Assembly (NCBI GenBank): GCA_947628135.1
Contig: CANQYT010000009.1
Span: 1-64,000, forward strand
Direction: 5' to 3'
DNA length: 64,000 nucleotides
From: an uncultured Clostridia bacterium
GTDB lineage: Bacteria > Bacillota > Clostridia > Christensenellales > CAG-314
In this document: in pieces, positions 49,380 through 60,078 of the stretch
How positions within the stretch are numbered: position 1 is the stretch's first letter
Layout: every line of letters begins with the position of its first letter
Program-made: the position numbers and the translations under genes
The notes under the pieces: generated by a model
What the model was told of the DNA's origin: nothing
The model's input: only the letters and a program-made list of their open reading frames with translations
The model's database searches: none

Positions 49380-51026
49380 TTGACTAATCTACTTTCAATT
49401 GCCGAATGGCGGGGAATGAAATTCGGCTACGGTCCGGGTGACAACGGCAACCCCGCGATCTGGCTGTTCAACTTCCCGATATACGTTTACGCGTTGTGTA
49501 TCGTAGCGGGTATGTGCGTTGCGATATTGGTTTCCGCGCTGTATTTCAAAAAGCGCGGCTACGACCCCTACGACGTAACTATCTACGCGTTGGTGCTTAT
49601 TCCTTTCGGTGTGTTGGGCGCACGGTTGTACGTGTACATATTCCCTTGGACAAACACCTCCAAGCCCGATTGGACTACATTTTTAGACATCAGACACGGC
49701 GGTCTGGGCATCTACGGCGGCGTGATAATGGGCTACGTCTCCGCGTGGGTGCTTTCCAAGATAAAAAAACACGATTTCCGCATAGTAACGGACTGCATTT
49801 TGCCCGGCGTGATGATAGCGCAAAGTATGGGACGTTGGGGCAACTTCGCCAATCAGGAGGCGTACGGGCAGTTGATATCGACTGTGTACGACGATCTTCC
49901 CCACGCTGCAAGCGGTATGTTTTCCCGCTTCAACGGTTACGCGGTGTGGATAGACGGCAGTTGGTTTCGCAGCGTCGATCCCAACGTGGGCGGTTGGTAT
50001 CAGGCGACCTTCTTTTACGAATCGATGTGTACGCTCATCGGTTTCCTCATCTGCGTGTTGGTTCTCACGCGCAGCAAACACTACAAATTGGGTTGGTGCA
50101 CGGCGTTTTACGGAATTTATTACGGCATAGTCCGTCTTATCATCGAGGGTTTGCGCAGCGACAGCCTGTATTTGTACGTCGGCACAATGGAAACCAACAT
50201 AAAGATAAGCCAACTTGTCTCCGTGTTTACGATAGTTTTGGGCGTACTTATGCTTTCCCGCATATACCGCAAGCAACTGCACGCGCTGTACAAAAAGATG
50301 TTCAAGTCCGACTACGACGAAATGTCCAAATCGCGCTGGATATTGATGGCTATTTCCGCCCTGTTTCTTGCCGTAGGCATAACGATGTTTGTGCTTAGTG
50401 CCCGCGCGGAATTGGGACAGGCGGAGTTTATCGCGGGATTTTTCGCCACGGCGGCGGCAGTGTACTGCGCGTTGGGCGTGTGGTCCATCTGGGACAGGCT
50501 CAAACTTTACTGCCCCGATTGTCACGAGTGCCGCGTCCCCAAAGAACTCTGGCAAACGGATCGTGAAAAGCACTTCGTCGCGCTGGTGTGCTACGCCGTT
50601 GCGATGTGCGCGCTTGCGCTCTTCGGTCTGTTCAGCCTCATCAAGTGGGGTATTGTAGACGGCGTCGCCAACGGGATAGTGTTGTTTGTTGTATGTATCA
50701 TCACCGCATTAGCCATAGGCATTTTCAAGGCGCTTCCGGAACGCAAAGCGTATTCGGCGGCGGCAAAGAGCGCGGGCGTAGCGCAGACGAAGTGCCAATG
50801 CGGCGCAACCTACGGCTACAAACTCAACAAATTTCTGCTGTTCGTATTTCCGCCCAAGGTCTATGCCGATTACGGTGTGGAACATCTCAAACCGTGGGTA
50901 GACCCCGACAAGGAGAAGAAACGCCAAGCCAAACTTGCTCGGCAGGGCGTTTCGGCAAATAAATCGGACGATTCGAACGGCGGCGAGCAAGATCAAACCC
51001 CGTCCGAACGGGATTCGGACAAATGA
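49380..51026 (+). CDS. lgt: Prolipoprotein diacylglyceryl transferase with long C-terminal membrane extension
   Basis: DIRHGGLGIYGGVIMGYVSAWVLSK, QSMGRWGNFANQEAYG; residues after ~300 add TMs and CPDCHEC / CQCG motifs. Confidence 0.92.
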   Translation: MTNLLSIAEWRGMKFGYGPGDNGNPAIWLFNFPIYVYALCIVAGMCVAILVSALYFKKRGYDPYDVTIYALVLIPFGVLGARLYVYIFPWTNTSKPDWTTFLDIRHGGLGIYGGVIMGYVSAWVLSKIKKHDFRIVTDCILPGVMIAQSMGRWGNFANQEAYGQLISTVYDDLPHAASGMFSRFNGYAVWIDGSWFRSVDPNVGGWYQATFFYESMCTLIGFLICVLVLTRSKHYKLGWCTAFYGIYYGIVRLIIEGLRSDSLYLYVGTMETNIKISQLVSVFTIVLGVLMLSRIYRKQLHALYKKMFKSDYDEMSKSRWILMAISALFLAVGITMFVLSARAELGQAEFIAGFFATAAAVYCALGVWSIWDRLKLYCPDCHECRVPKELWQTDREKHFVALVCYAVAMCALALFGLFSLIKWGIVDGVANGIVLFVVCIITALAIGIFKALPERKAYSAAAKSAGVAQTKCQCGATYGYKLNKFLLFVFPPKVYADYGVEHLKPWVDPDKEKKRQAKLARQGVSANKSDDSNGGEQDQTPSERDSDK

Positions 51027-51036
51027 GAGGTGCTTT

Positions 51037-52476
51037 ATGCGCAATTTGACGCTTCTGACCGATTTCTACGAATTGACTATGATGTACGGATATTTCCGCG
51101 AGGGCAAGACGGACGAGACGGCGACTTTCGATTTGTTTTTCCGCCCCTTTGCGGAAAGCAATTTCTGCATTGCCGCAGGTCTGGAACAGGCGGTAGAGTA
51201 TCTTGAAAATCTTCGTTTCACCGAGCAGGACGTGGAATATCTGCGTTCCACAGGCGCGTTCGGCGAAGATTTTCTTCGCAGTCTTGCCGATTTCCGCTTC
51301 ACGGGCAGCGTTCGCGCTTTGCCCGAGGGCACGGTGGTGTTTCCCTACGAGCCGCTTATGATAGTGACCGCGCCGATATGTCAGGCGCAGCTTATCGAGG
51401 CGGCGTTGCTCAACATAGTCAATCACCAGACGCTCATCGCCACCAAGGCGCGCAGAGTGTGCTATGCCGCGTCGCCCGCAAGCGTGTTGGAATTCGGTTT
51501 GCGCCGCGCACAAGGACCGGACGCCGCTATTTACGGCGCGCGCGCCGCAGTGATAGGCGGTTGCACGTCCACAAGCAACGTACTTTGCGCACAGACTTTC
51601 GGTATGTCTCCCAAGGGCACGCACGCGCACAGTTGGGTGATGTCCTTCCCCGACGAACTTTCCGCGTTCAAAGCCTATGCGGACGCCTACCCCGACAACT
51701 GCCTGCTGCTCGTAGACACCTACGACACATTGGGCAGCGGCGTACCCAACGCCATCAAAACTTTCGATTACCTTTCCGCCAAGGGTGGCAAACCCGTCGG
51801 AATACGTCTTGACAGCGGCGACCTCGCGTATTTGTCCAAGGAGGCGCGCAAAATGTTGGACGCGGCAGGCTACACCGACGCGAAGATATTTGCAAGTTCG
51901 GATATAGACGAGTATGTTTTGGAAAGTCTGCGCAGACAGGACGCGGCGATAGACATCTACGGCGTGGGCACAAGGCTCATCACCAGCAACAACACGCCGA
52001 GTCTCGGCGGAGTGTACAAGTTGTGCAATCTCAACGTAAACGGTGCGGACTATCCCAAGATGAAGATAAGCGACAATCCGATAAAGATGACCAACCCCGG
52101 GGTAAAAACGGTATTCCGTCTGTTCGACAAAGCCACGAACAAGGCTATCGCGGACGTCATCGCGCTGAAAGGAGAAGTCATCGACGAATCGAAACCGCTT
52201 ACGCTAACTCACCCCACGGAGCGGTGGAAGACCAAAGAGGTGACCGACTTCTACGCAAAGGACTTGTACGTAGACGCCGTTATCGACGGCAAACGCGTGC
52301 TTGAAAAGAAAAACGTCTACGAGTTGCAGCGCGATTGCGCGGCGAGTCTGGACGGCTTTTGGGAAGAGTACAAACGTCTCTCCAACCCTCACGACTACAA
52401 GGTGGATCTGTCCGACGAACTGTATCGTTTGAAGGACAAACTAATCAGGGAAGAACGTAAAACGGTGGCAAAATGA
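51037..52476 (+). CDS. pncB: Nicotinate phosphoribosyltransferase
   Basis: LLTDFYELTMMYGYFREGKTDETATFDLFFRP, EFGLRRAQGPDAA, GTHAHSWVMSF. Confidence 0.95.
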   Translation: MRNLTLLTDFYELTMMYGYFREGKTDETATFDLFFRPFAESNFCIAAGLEQAVEYLENLRFTEQDVEYLRSTGAFGEDFLRSLADFRFTGSVRALPEGTVVFPYEPLMIVTAPICQAQLIEAALLNIVNHQTLIATKARRVCYAASPASVLEFGLRRAQGPDAAIYGARAAVIGGCTSTSNVLCAQTFGMSPKGTHAHSWVMSFPDELSAFKAYADAYPDNCLLLVDTYDTLGSGVPNAIKTFDYLSAKGGKPVGIRLDSGDLAYLSKEARKMLDAAGYTDAKIFASSDIDEYVLESLRRQDAAIDIYGVGTRLITSNNTPSLGGVYKLCNLNVNGADYPKMKISDNPIKMTNPGVKTVFRLFDKATNKAIADVIALKGEVIDESKPLTLTHPTERWKTKEVTDFYAKDLYVDAVIDGKRVLEKKNVYELQRDCAASLDGFWEEYKRLSNPHDYKVDLSDELYRLKDKLIREERKTVAK

Positions 52477-53243
52477 ATTTCAAGAAAGTTTTCAGGGGCT
52501 ACGATCCCGACGAAGTGGACAAATACATCGCCGAAACCGCGTTGAAGGAACAGCAGATCCGCAACTCGCAAAAGGAGCGCATAGACGAACTCTCGGACGA
52601 AAATCATTCTCTCCGTCAGCAAGTAAAGCAGTACCAAACGGACGAGCAGGCTATTTCCAAGTCGCTTGTCGCTTCTCAGCACCTCGCGCAGGAACTCAAA
52701 TTCGACGCCGAGCGGTATTCCGATCTGGTACTCAGCCGCGCAAAAATTTTCTACGCGACGTGGCGCGCGTACGCCAAGACGCTTATCGCCTCCCTTTCCA
52801 AGGAAGAGGTGGAGTCTTTCAACGCCTTGCAGAAAAAGATAGAGGACGTAATAAACGCCTACGAAGGCAAGGACGTCGCGCGGGAAATAGACGAACGCAG
52901 CGCGCAGCGCAAAGCGGAAGCGGAAGTTGAAACGAAAGCGGCAGAAGCGGCGAAAGCGGAAGCGGAGACGGACAAAACAGCCGCTGCGCAAGTTGCGGCA
53001 CAACCCGTTCACGTGCAAAGCGTCACGGAAGAGCAGCACGCCTCCGAAGAGGAAAAGTGGCGGCAGGCGCGTGCTGTGGTGGACGTAACGCCCAGCGAGA
53101 CCACAATGCGTATCTACAATCCCATCTCCAAGGTGGAGCAGGCTTCGGGGCAGGTGATAGACCTGCGCGAACTGACCAAGACGGATATGTCGTTGGAGGA
53201 CCTTTGCGCCGAACTCGGACTGATAGTGAAAAAGGACGATTGA
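52473..53243 (+). CDS. DivIVA-like coiled-coil protein
   Basis: N-terminal MNFKKVFRGYDPDEVDKYIAE is DivIVA-like; long coiled coil; 4-nt overlap with pncB. Confidence 0.75.
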   Translation: MNFKKVFRGYDPDEVDKYIAETALKEQQIRNSQKERIDELSDENHSLRQQVKQYQTDEQAISKSLVASQHLAQELKFDAERYSDLVLSRAKIFYATWRAYAKTLIASLSKEEVESFNALQKKIEDVINAYEGKDVAREIDERSAQRKAEAEVETKAAEAAKAEAETDKTAAAQVAAQPVHVQSVTEEQHASEEEKWRQARAVVDVTPSETTMRIYNPISKVEQASGQVIDLRELTKTDMSLEDLCAELGLIVKKDD

Positions 53244-53322
53244 CAAACAGCCGTCTGTTCGCACAAAAACGAGCAATGGGGTGGGAAAAAATCTCATTTT
53301 CTTGTTTGATTGAAACTGATAT

Positions 53323-54183
53323 ATGTGGAACGTTATATTAGACGCACTGAAAGACAGCGCAATTGCCGCGCCTTTTTTGTTGGCGATATATTTGCTTATC
53401 GAATGGTTGGAAAGCAACGCCAACGCGCGCAATGCCGCCGTAAAATTGCTCAACGGCAAGTTCGCCCCTCTTGTGGCAAGCGGAGTGGGGCTTGTTCCGC
53501 AATGCGGTTTTTCCGTTATGGCGGCGGATCTGTACTGTCAGCGCTATCTCAAATTGGGCACGCTCATCGCCTTTTTCGTGGCGACAAGCGACGAGGCGCT
53601 TCCTATCTTGCTTACCAATCCCAACACCGTCGGCTCTGTGTGGATAGTGTTGCTCGTCAAGGCGGTCTACGCCGTGGCGTTGGGTTATCTCGTAAATTTG
53701 TTCGATAAACGCGCGCTTGTTTCCCGCTTTCGTATAAAGGACGAACACGGTTGCTGTCATCACGAAATGGGCGAAACGCACAAGCGCACCTTTTGGGGCT
53801 TCGTAAAACACCCGCTGTTGCACACTTTGAAGATATTCGTATACATCTTTGTGATAAACGCCGTTTTCGGTTTGCTGTTGTACTATTTCGAACAGCCGAT
53901 ACTCACGTTTACTGCCAATTTGGGAATAGCGCAAAGTTTCTTCACAGCATTGATAGGGTTAATTCCCAACTGCGCAAGCAGCGTGCTGCTTACGGGTATG
54001 TACGCCGAGGGCGTGGTTACATTGCCCGCGCTTCTTGCGGGACTTGTCAGCAACAGCGGTATTGCTTTGGCTATCCTCTTCAAGCAAAAGGGCGAGTTCC
54101 GCCGCAACGTTCTTGTGTTGCTTTTGATGTATTTCTTAGGTACGCTTTGCGGAGTGGTGGGCGGACTTTTCGCTATGATTTGA
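53323..54183 (+). CDS. Putative ArsP_2-type (putative manganese transporter) permease
   Basis: GLVPQCGFSVMAADLYCQRYLKLGTLIAFFVATSDEALPILL, LIGLIPNCASSVLLTGMYAEG internal pseudo-repeat. Confidence 0.75.
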   Translation: MWNVILDALKDSAIAAPFLLAIYLLIEWLESNANARNAAVKLLNGKFAPLVASGVGLVPQCGFSVMAADLYCQRYLKLGTLIAFFVATSDEALPILLTNPNTVGSVWIVLLVKAVYAVALGYLVNLFDKRALVSRFRIKDEHGCCHHEMGETHKRTFWGFVKHPLLHTLKIFVYIFVINAVFGLLLYYFEQPILTFTANLGIAQSFFTALIGLIPNCASSVLLTGMYAEGVVTLPALLAGLVSNSGIALAILFKQKGEFRRNVLVLLLMYFLGTLCGVVGGLFAMI

Positions 54184-54752
54184 TTTTTTGCCTATATGGG
54201 GCGGCAAAATTTCGCTCTTTTTTTTTCGTTTCGGCACAAAGCCGATTTTTTTTACAATAACCGCCGTCTTTTCGTCAGTATCGTTTCTATATGCATAACG
54301 TATCGCATTTAATTGAGGTACGTCGCAAGTGTTATTTTTATTGCCTAAAATTTTTAAGAAGCAACATTGACGAAATCGCAGTAACGAAATTGTTTTAGTC
54401 ACCCCTTTCCGATAATCAAATTCGCATTTTTTTAAGCGGTTATTTACGTAAAAACGACAGTTATCATATTGTATTTTAATGTCCGCCCTTTGCATAATTA
54501 CCCGCATTTTTACTGCGCTTTTAGCGACGGCTCTTTTCGCGTAATTGTTTCAAGCGTAAAGCAGACGCGCTTTCCCGTTTTTACCGAAAGCACAAGACGC
54601 AAAGTCGGCTTCCGTGCCATTTTTTTTGTTGCGTTTTTTCAAAACACATTCCGCAAACTCTTTGCCGCGTGCTTATCTCGGTAAATTTAATCAATTCGTT
54701 TGCGAGATTTTCGAAAACGGTGTACAATAGAAATACAATCGAATAGGAAAAC

Positions 54753-54831
54753 GACACAAGTATTGCTCTGCAAGTAAATCTGATCACGGAACACTCTCGG
54801 TTTGGATTTGTTGCGGAGCGTTTTTTGTGTC
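54753..54831 (+). promoter_or_regulatory. Structured 5' leader upstream of the DUF2798-like gene
   Basis: Nested pairing GACACAA/TTGTGTC, GCTCTGC/GCGGAGC, AAATC/GATTT followed by T6, ending just before AAAAGGAG. Confidence 0.45.
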
Positions 54832-54844
54832 AAAAGGAGAATTT

Positions 54845-55441
54845 ATGCCTAAAAACTTGTTTCAACGAATGATTTTTGCCTTTATCACCGTGGTAATTAC
54901 GGTACACGCATACGTGTTTTACAGTCTGTACGTTATCAACGGCGCAACGTTTATGCAATTGACGAGTGCGCCGAGCGTTATCGCGGCGATAAACGCAATG
55001 GGCGGAGTATCCGTTTTCGGAACGCCCGTTCCTATCTGGGCAGTGGTGCTTATCGAATTTGCCTTTGCCTACACATTGGAGTGCGTAATGGGCAGTCCTT
55101 GCAGTATCAGATTGGTGCGCCGCGTATTCAAGCCCGACAGCATACACCCCGTAATTTTCGAAACGGCAATTATCATCACCACCGTTGGGTTGATGTGCCC
55201 CGCGATGAGTTTTATCGCCGCGTTTATGTACTATCCCTACGGCGCACAGACATTCAATATGTGGACGTTGCTCGCAAATTGGCTGAAACTTGTATGCTAC
55301 AATCTGCCCTTTGCTTTCTTTTCGCAACTGCTTTTCATTCAGCCGTTGGTACGCACGCTTTTCAAGGCGATTTTCCGTCCCCGCAAGCGTTCCGACTCCG
55401 ACAAACGCCGTGACGAAACAACTTCCTCTGCGGCGCAATAA
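54845..55441 (+). CDS. DUF2798-like membrane protein
   Basis: Repeated two-TM pattern; FQRMIFAFITVVITVHAYVFYSLYV. Confidence 0.7.
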   Translation: MPKNLFQRMIFAFITVVITVHAYVFYSLYVINGATFMQLTSAPSVIAAINAMGGVSVFGTPVPIWAVVLIEFAFAYTLECVMGSPCSIRLVRRVFKPDSIHPVIFETAIIITTVGLMCPAMSFIAAFMYYPYGAQTFNMWTLLANWLKLVCYNLPFAFFSQLLFIQPLVRTLFKAIFRPRKRSDSDKRRDETTSSAAQ

Positions 55442-55479
55442 CTGCGCGTTGCCCTGCGGCTGCCGATAAGCCTCCTCAA

Positions 55480-55930
55480 CTTATGTATATAGAGTTACTG
55501 CGGTGCGTAAGCGTACTTGATACCGCTGACGCATAGGCGCTCCTCTTTCGCACAATTTTCGCAAACTCAAATTGTGCGTGTGCTACATTGACTGCGGCGG
55601 CGCGTAAGCGCATAGGATAATGTTACTAAGTACATAAAAGGAAACCGACCTCAGACGGGAGAGTCGGTTTCATATATGTTGTCTATCAAATTTTATTGTC
55701 TAATAAATTTTAATCGCGTATATCCGAAACATTTTTTTTTCAACAGTTGCAAACTTCATATCCGCGAACAGGGGTGGGCGGTCGGGGACATTGTAACACC
55801 GAGAGTGAGGGTGTTCGACGAAAAATAATCTGCAACAAGCGTGCCGCACCCTGTTAGGTGCGGCACGCGAAGTGAAGCCTTTTTTCACCGAATACCCGAT
55901 ACGACTTGTCGCACGTGTGGTCGGACAATA
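55480..55930. repeat. Dispersed mosaic repeat, copy 4
   Basis: Same module order as copy 1 in part; hairpin GCGTGCCGCACC...GGTGCGGCACGC (55839-55868). Confidence 0.88.
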
Positions 55931-56267
55931 TCAATACATATCTCCGGGATTGGGTTGTGCAACAGGCGTCGGAGGAAAAAAGGAATGTTTCGGTTTAACT
56001 TACAAAAAAACAGCGGCTGTATTCCAAGCCACTGTTTTAGTTGTAATTGTTCGGTCGGTCGCTTCGCAATCACCGAAGCATCCCCTTTTCCGCCGCCTAT
56101 CAATACATATCTCCGCCGGGGTTGGGTGCTACGGGTGCAGGAGAAAAAAGGAATGTTTCGGTTTAACTTACAAAAAAACAGCGGCTGTATTTCAAGCCAC
56201 TGTTTTGGTTGTAATTATTCGGTCGGTCGCTTCGCAATCACCGAAGCATCCCCTTTTCCGCCGCCTA

Positions 56268-56270
<3 letters not shown>
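55928..56270. repeat. ~168-170-bp tandem duplication comprising the groEL 3' end, stop codon and terminator
   Basis: tatcaatacatatc... recurs at 55928, 56098, 56266; long near-identical block aaaaaggaatgtttcggtttaacttacaaaaaaacagcggctgtattycaagccactgtttt. Confidence 0.92.
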
Positions 56271-57893
<1,623 letters not shown>

Positions 57894-58181
57894 TTATTCC
57901 TCCACAATTGCCAAAATGTCGCTTTGTTTGATGATGGTAACTTCTTCGCCGTCGATTTTGAAAGTGCTTCCCGCATACTTGCTGTACAGCACCTTGTCGC
58001 CGACTCCGACAACCATTTTGACGTCTTTCCCGTCGATGACGCCGCCTTCGCCTACCGCAACAACAACGGCGACTTCCTGCTTTTCCTGCGCGGCGGTGGG
58101 CAGGAAAATTCCCCCCACGGTTTGCTCTTTTTCTTCGGTTTTTTTGACTACAACCTTGTCAAAAAGCGGTTTGAGTTTCAT
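57894..58181 (-). CDS. groES: Co-chaperonin GroES
   Basis: MKLKPLFDKVVVKKTEEKEQTVGGIFLP...DKVLYSKYAGSTFKIDGEEVTIIKQSDILAIVEE. Confidence 0.97.
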   Translation of the reverse strand: MKLKPLFDKVVVKKTEEKEQTVGGIFLPTAAQEKQEVAVVVAVGEGGVIDGKDVKMVVGVGDKVLYSKYAGSTFKIDGEEVTIIKQSDILAIVEE

Positions 58182-58216
58182 TTATTTGCCTCCACAATTT
58201 ATTTTTTTCGCAATTT

Positions 58217-58243
58217 TTAGCAGTCAATCGTCCCGACTGCTAA
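58217..58243. promoter_or_regulatory. CIRCE-like HrcA operator with a symmetric variant
   Basis: TTAGCAGTC-N9-GACTGCTAA (consensus TTAGCACTC-N9-GAGTGCTAA), beside a minus-strand TTGACA-N16-TATAAT promoter of groES. Confidence 0.88.
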
Positions 58244-58449
58244 ATATATTATACTACACATTTTCGAAATGTCAACACAATTGATTGCCAATTTGACAAT
58301 TTTTTTGACGAATAGCGACCTGCGGCGTTATCCGCCGAAAAATTTGGCGAAATTTGTAATAAAAATTGAAAGAATTTTGCAAAAAATAATTGTTATTTTT
58401 CGTTTGAAATGATATACTATTTCTGTAATAAAGACAAAGGAGAATTATT

Positions 58450-59067
58450 ATGGACAAAGTATTGTTTCAAATAGGATCATTCGAATTCCTTTTGTGGCAT
58501 TTGCTTGTAGTTATCGGCGCGTTGGTGATTATTGCGCTTATCATTGTGATAGCGGTACTCAGTCACAAGAGAAGCCGCCGTGCTGACGCGCAAACCGCCG
58601 AGACTCCCGCCGAGGAAGTAACTGCTGTCGAGGAGACGAGCGCCGCAGCGGAGGAACAACCCGCAGAAGAGGCGCAAGCAGCCGTAGCAGAAGAGCAGCC
58701 CGCGCAGCAACCTCAGGCGCAAGAGGAGACCCCCGCGGAAGAAACATCTGCTGAGGAAGAGACCCCCGCGGAAGAAACTGCCGCCGAGGAAGAGGAGACC
58801 CCTGCGGAAGAAGCGACCGAGGAGGACGAACAGCCCGCCGAGGAGACCCCTGCGGAAAAGGAAGAAGTCAAGCGCCCCAAGAACTACCACATTTCTCTGC
58901 GCGAAGACGGCAAATGGCAAGTCAAGTTGCAAAAAGGCTCAAAGCCGCTTAAACTGTTCGACACGCAAGCGGAAGCCATTGCTTTCGCCAAGGAAAAGGC
59001 GAAGAACCAAGAGGGTACTATCACTATCCACAAGGTAAACGGACAGATCCGCAAGCAAAAGTATTGA
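58450..59067 (+). CDS. Membrane-anchored protein with Glu/Pro/Ala repeat stalk and C-terminal DUF2188-like domain
   Basis: N-terminal TM; (EE)TPAEET repeats; YHISLREDGKWQVKLQKGSKPLKLFDTQAEAIAFAKEKAKNQEGTITIHKVNGQI. Confidence 0.8.
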   Translation: MDKVLFQIGSFEFLLWHLLVVIGALVIIALIIVIAVLSHKRSRRADAQTAETPAEEVTAVEETSAAAEEQPAEEAQAAVAEEQPAQQPQAQEETPAEETSAEEETPAEETAAEEEETPAEEATEEDEQPAEETPAEKEEVKRPKNYHISLREDGKWQVKLQKGSKPLKLFDTQAEAIAFAKEKAKNQEGTITIHKVNGQIRKQKY

Positions 59068-59162
59068 GAGCAAACAGCCGTCTCTGCCGTCGCGTACGTA
59101 CAAAGACGGCTGTTTTGTTATACGTAAAAAAGTAACTCGGCGTAAAAGCCGAAGGAGAGTCT

Positions 59163-59615
59163 ATGAACAAGTGGGACAAACGATTTATGGAACTGACGGA
59201 GCAAGTCGCAAGTTGGTCCAGCTGTTTCAAAGAGGACCGTCAGGTGGGCGCTGTGATAGTGCGCGACAAACGCGTGCTATGCACGGGCTACAACGGCGCT
59301 CCCGAGGGTATACGCAGTTGCAAGGACAAGGGCGAGTGCCTGCGGATAAAGTTAGGTATATCCAGCGGGCACAACCTTGAAAAGTGCTATTCCGTCCACG
59401 CCGAGCAAAACGCGATAGTCAACGCCGCGCGTATGGGTACGTGTTTGGACGGCGCAACGTTGTACTGCACGCACCAACCCTGCGTGATATGCGCCAAACT
59501 TATCGTCAACGCAGGCATAAAGCGCATCGTGTACAAAGAGGGCTACCCCGACGAATTTGCCGTGGAGATACTGCACGAAGCCAACGTCCAATTGGACAAA
59601 TACGACGAGTTGTAA
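59163..59615 (+). CDS. dCMP deaminase (ComEB-like)
   Basis: CTGYNGAPEG, HAEQNAIVNAAR, CTHQPCVICAKLIVNAGI. Confidence 0.93.
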   Translation: MNKWDKRFMELTEQVASWSSCFKEDRQVGAVIVRDKRVLCTGYNGAPEGIRSCKDKGECLRIKLGISSGHNLEKCYSVHAEQNAIVNAARMGTCLDGATLYCTHQPCVICAKLIVNAGIKRIVYKEGYPDEFAVEILHEANVQLDKYDEL

Positions 59616-59856
59616 TTTTCGTTCGTCAATAGCGCGCTTGCGTTTGTCGGAAACCGTATATTCCGCAGGTGCGGGCAACGTTCCGACCGTATTTACGTAT
59701 ATGTTACGGTCCGTATGTCCAATGTGTAGAAAATCACTTGCAAGAGGAATTCCTTTGCGGAGTTCCTTTTTTTTGCCTACAAAACTTACGTCGGCTCAAT
59801 TTGTTTGTATCGCATTTTCTATATGGCGTATGTTTGTTAAAGTTGTTTTTGTTTTA

Positions 59857-60043
59857 TTGACAAGATTTGCAAACTGTTATACAATGAAATCACCACATTG
59901 TCATTTTAATATTGCAAAACACACATACTCACTCGGTAGAGTTATGTGTCTTTAATCTTTGTGTGTTTTGCAAAGTGACAGTGTGGTAACTATCGAGGCG
60001 CATATTCTACAAGTGTCGCAGCGGTAGTTGCGGCACTTTTTTT
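59857..60043 (+). ncRNA. Structured leader RNA family, member 2 (promoter plus transcript 59892-60043)
   Basis: TTGACA-N17-TACAAT; stem ACCACATTGTCA...TGACAGTGTGGT; inner hairpin ACACATA/TATGTGT; terminator GTGTCGC/GCGGCAC + T7; CUAUCG (59990-59995) pairs with CGGUAG (60022-60027). Confidence 0.75.
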
Positions 60044-60078
60044 GTTGCCGACATCAAAAAAACAGGAGGAAAAAAACT

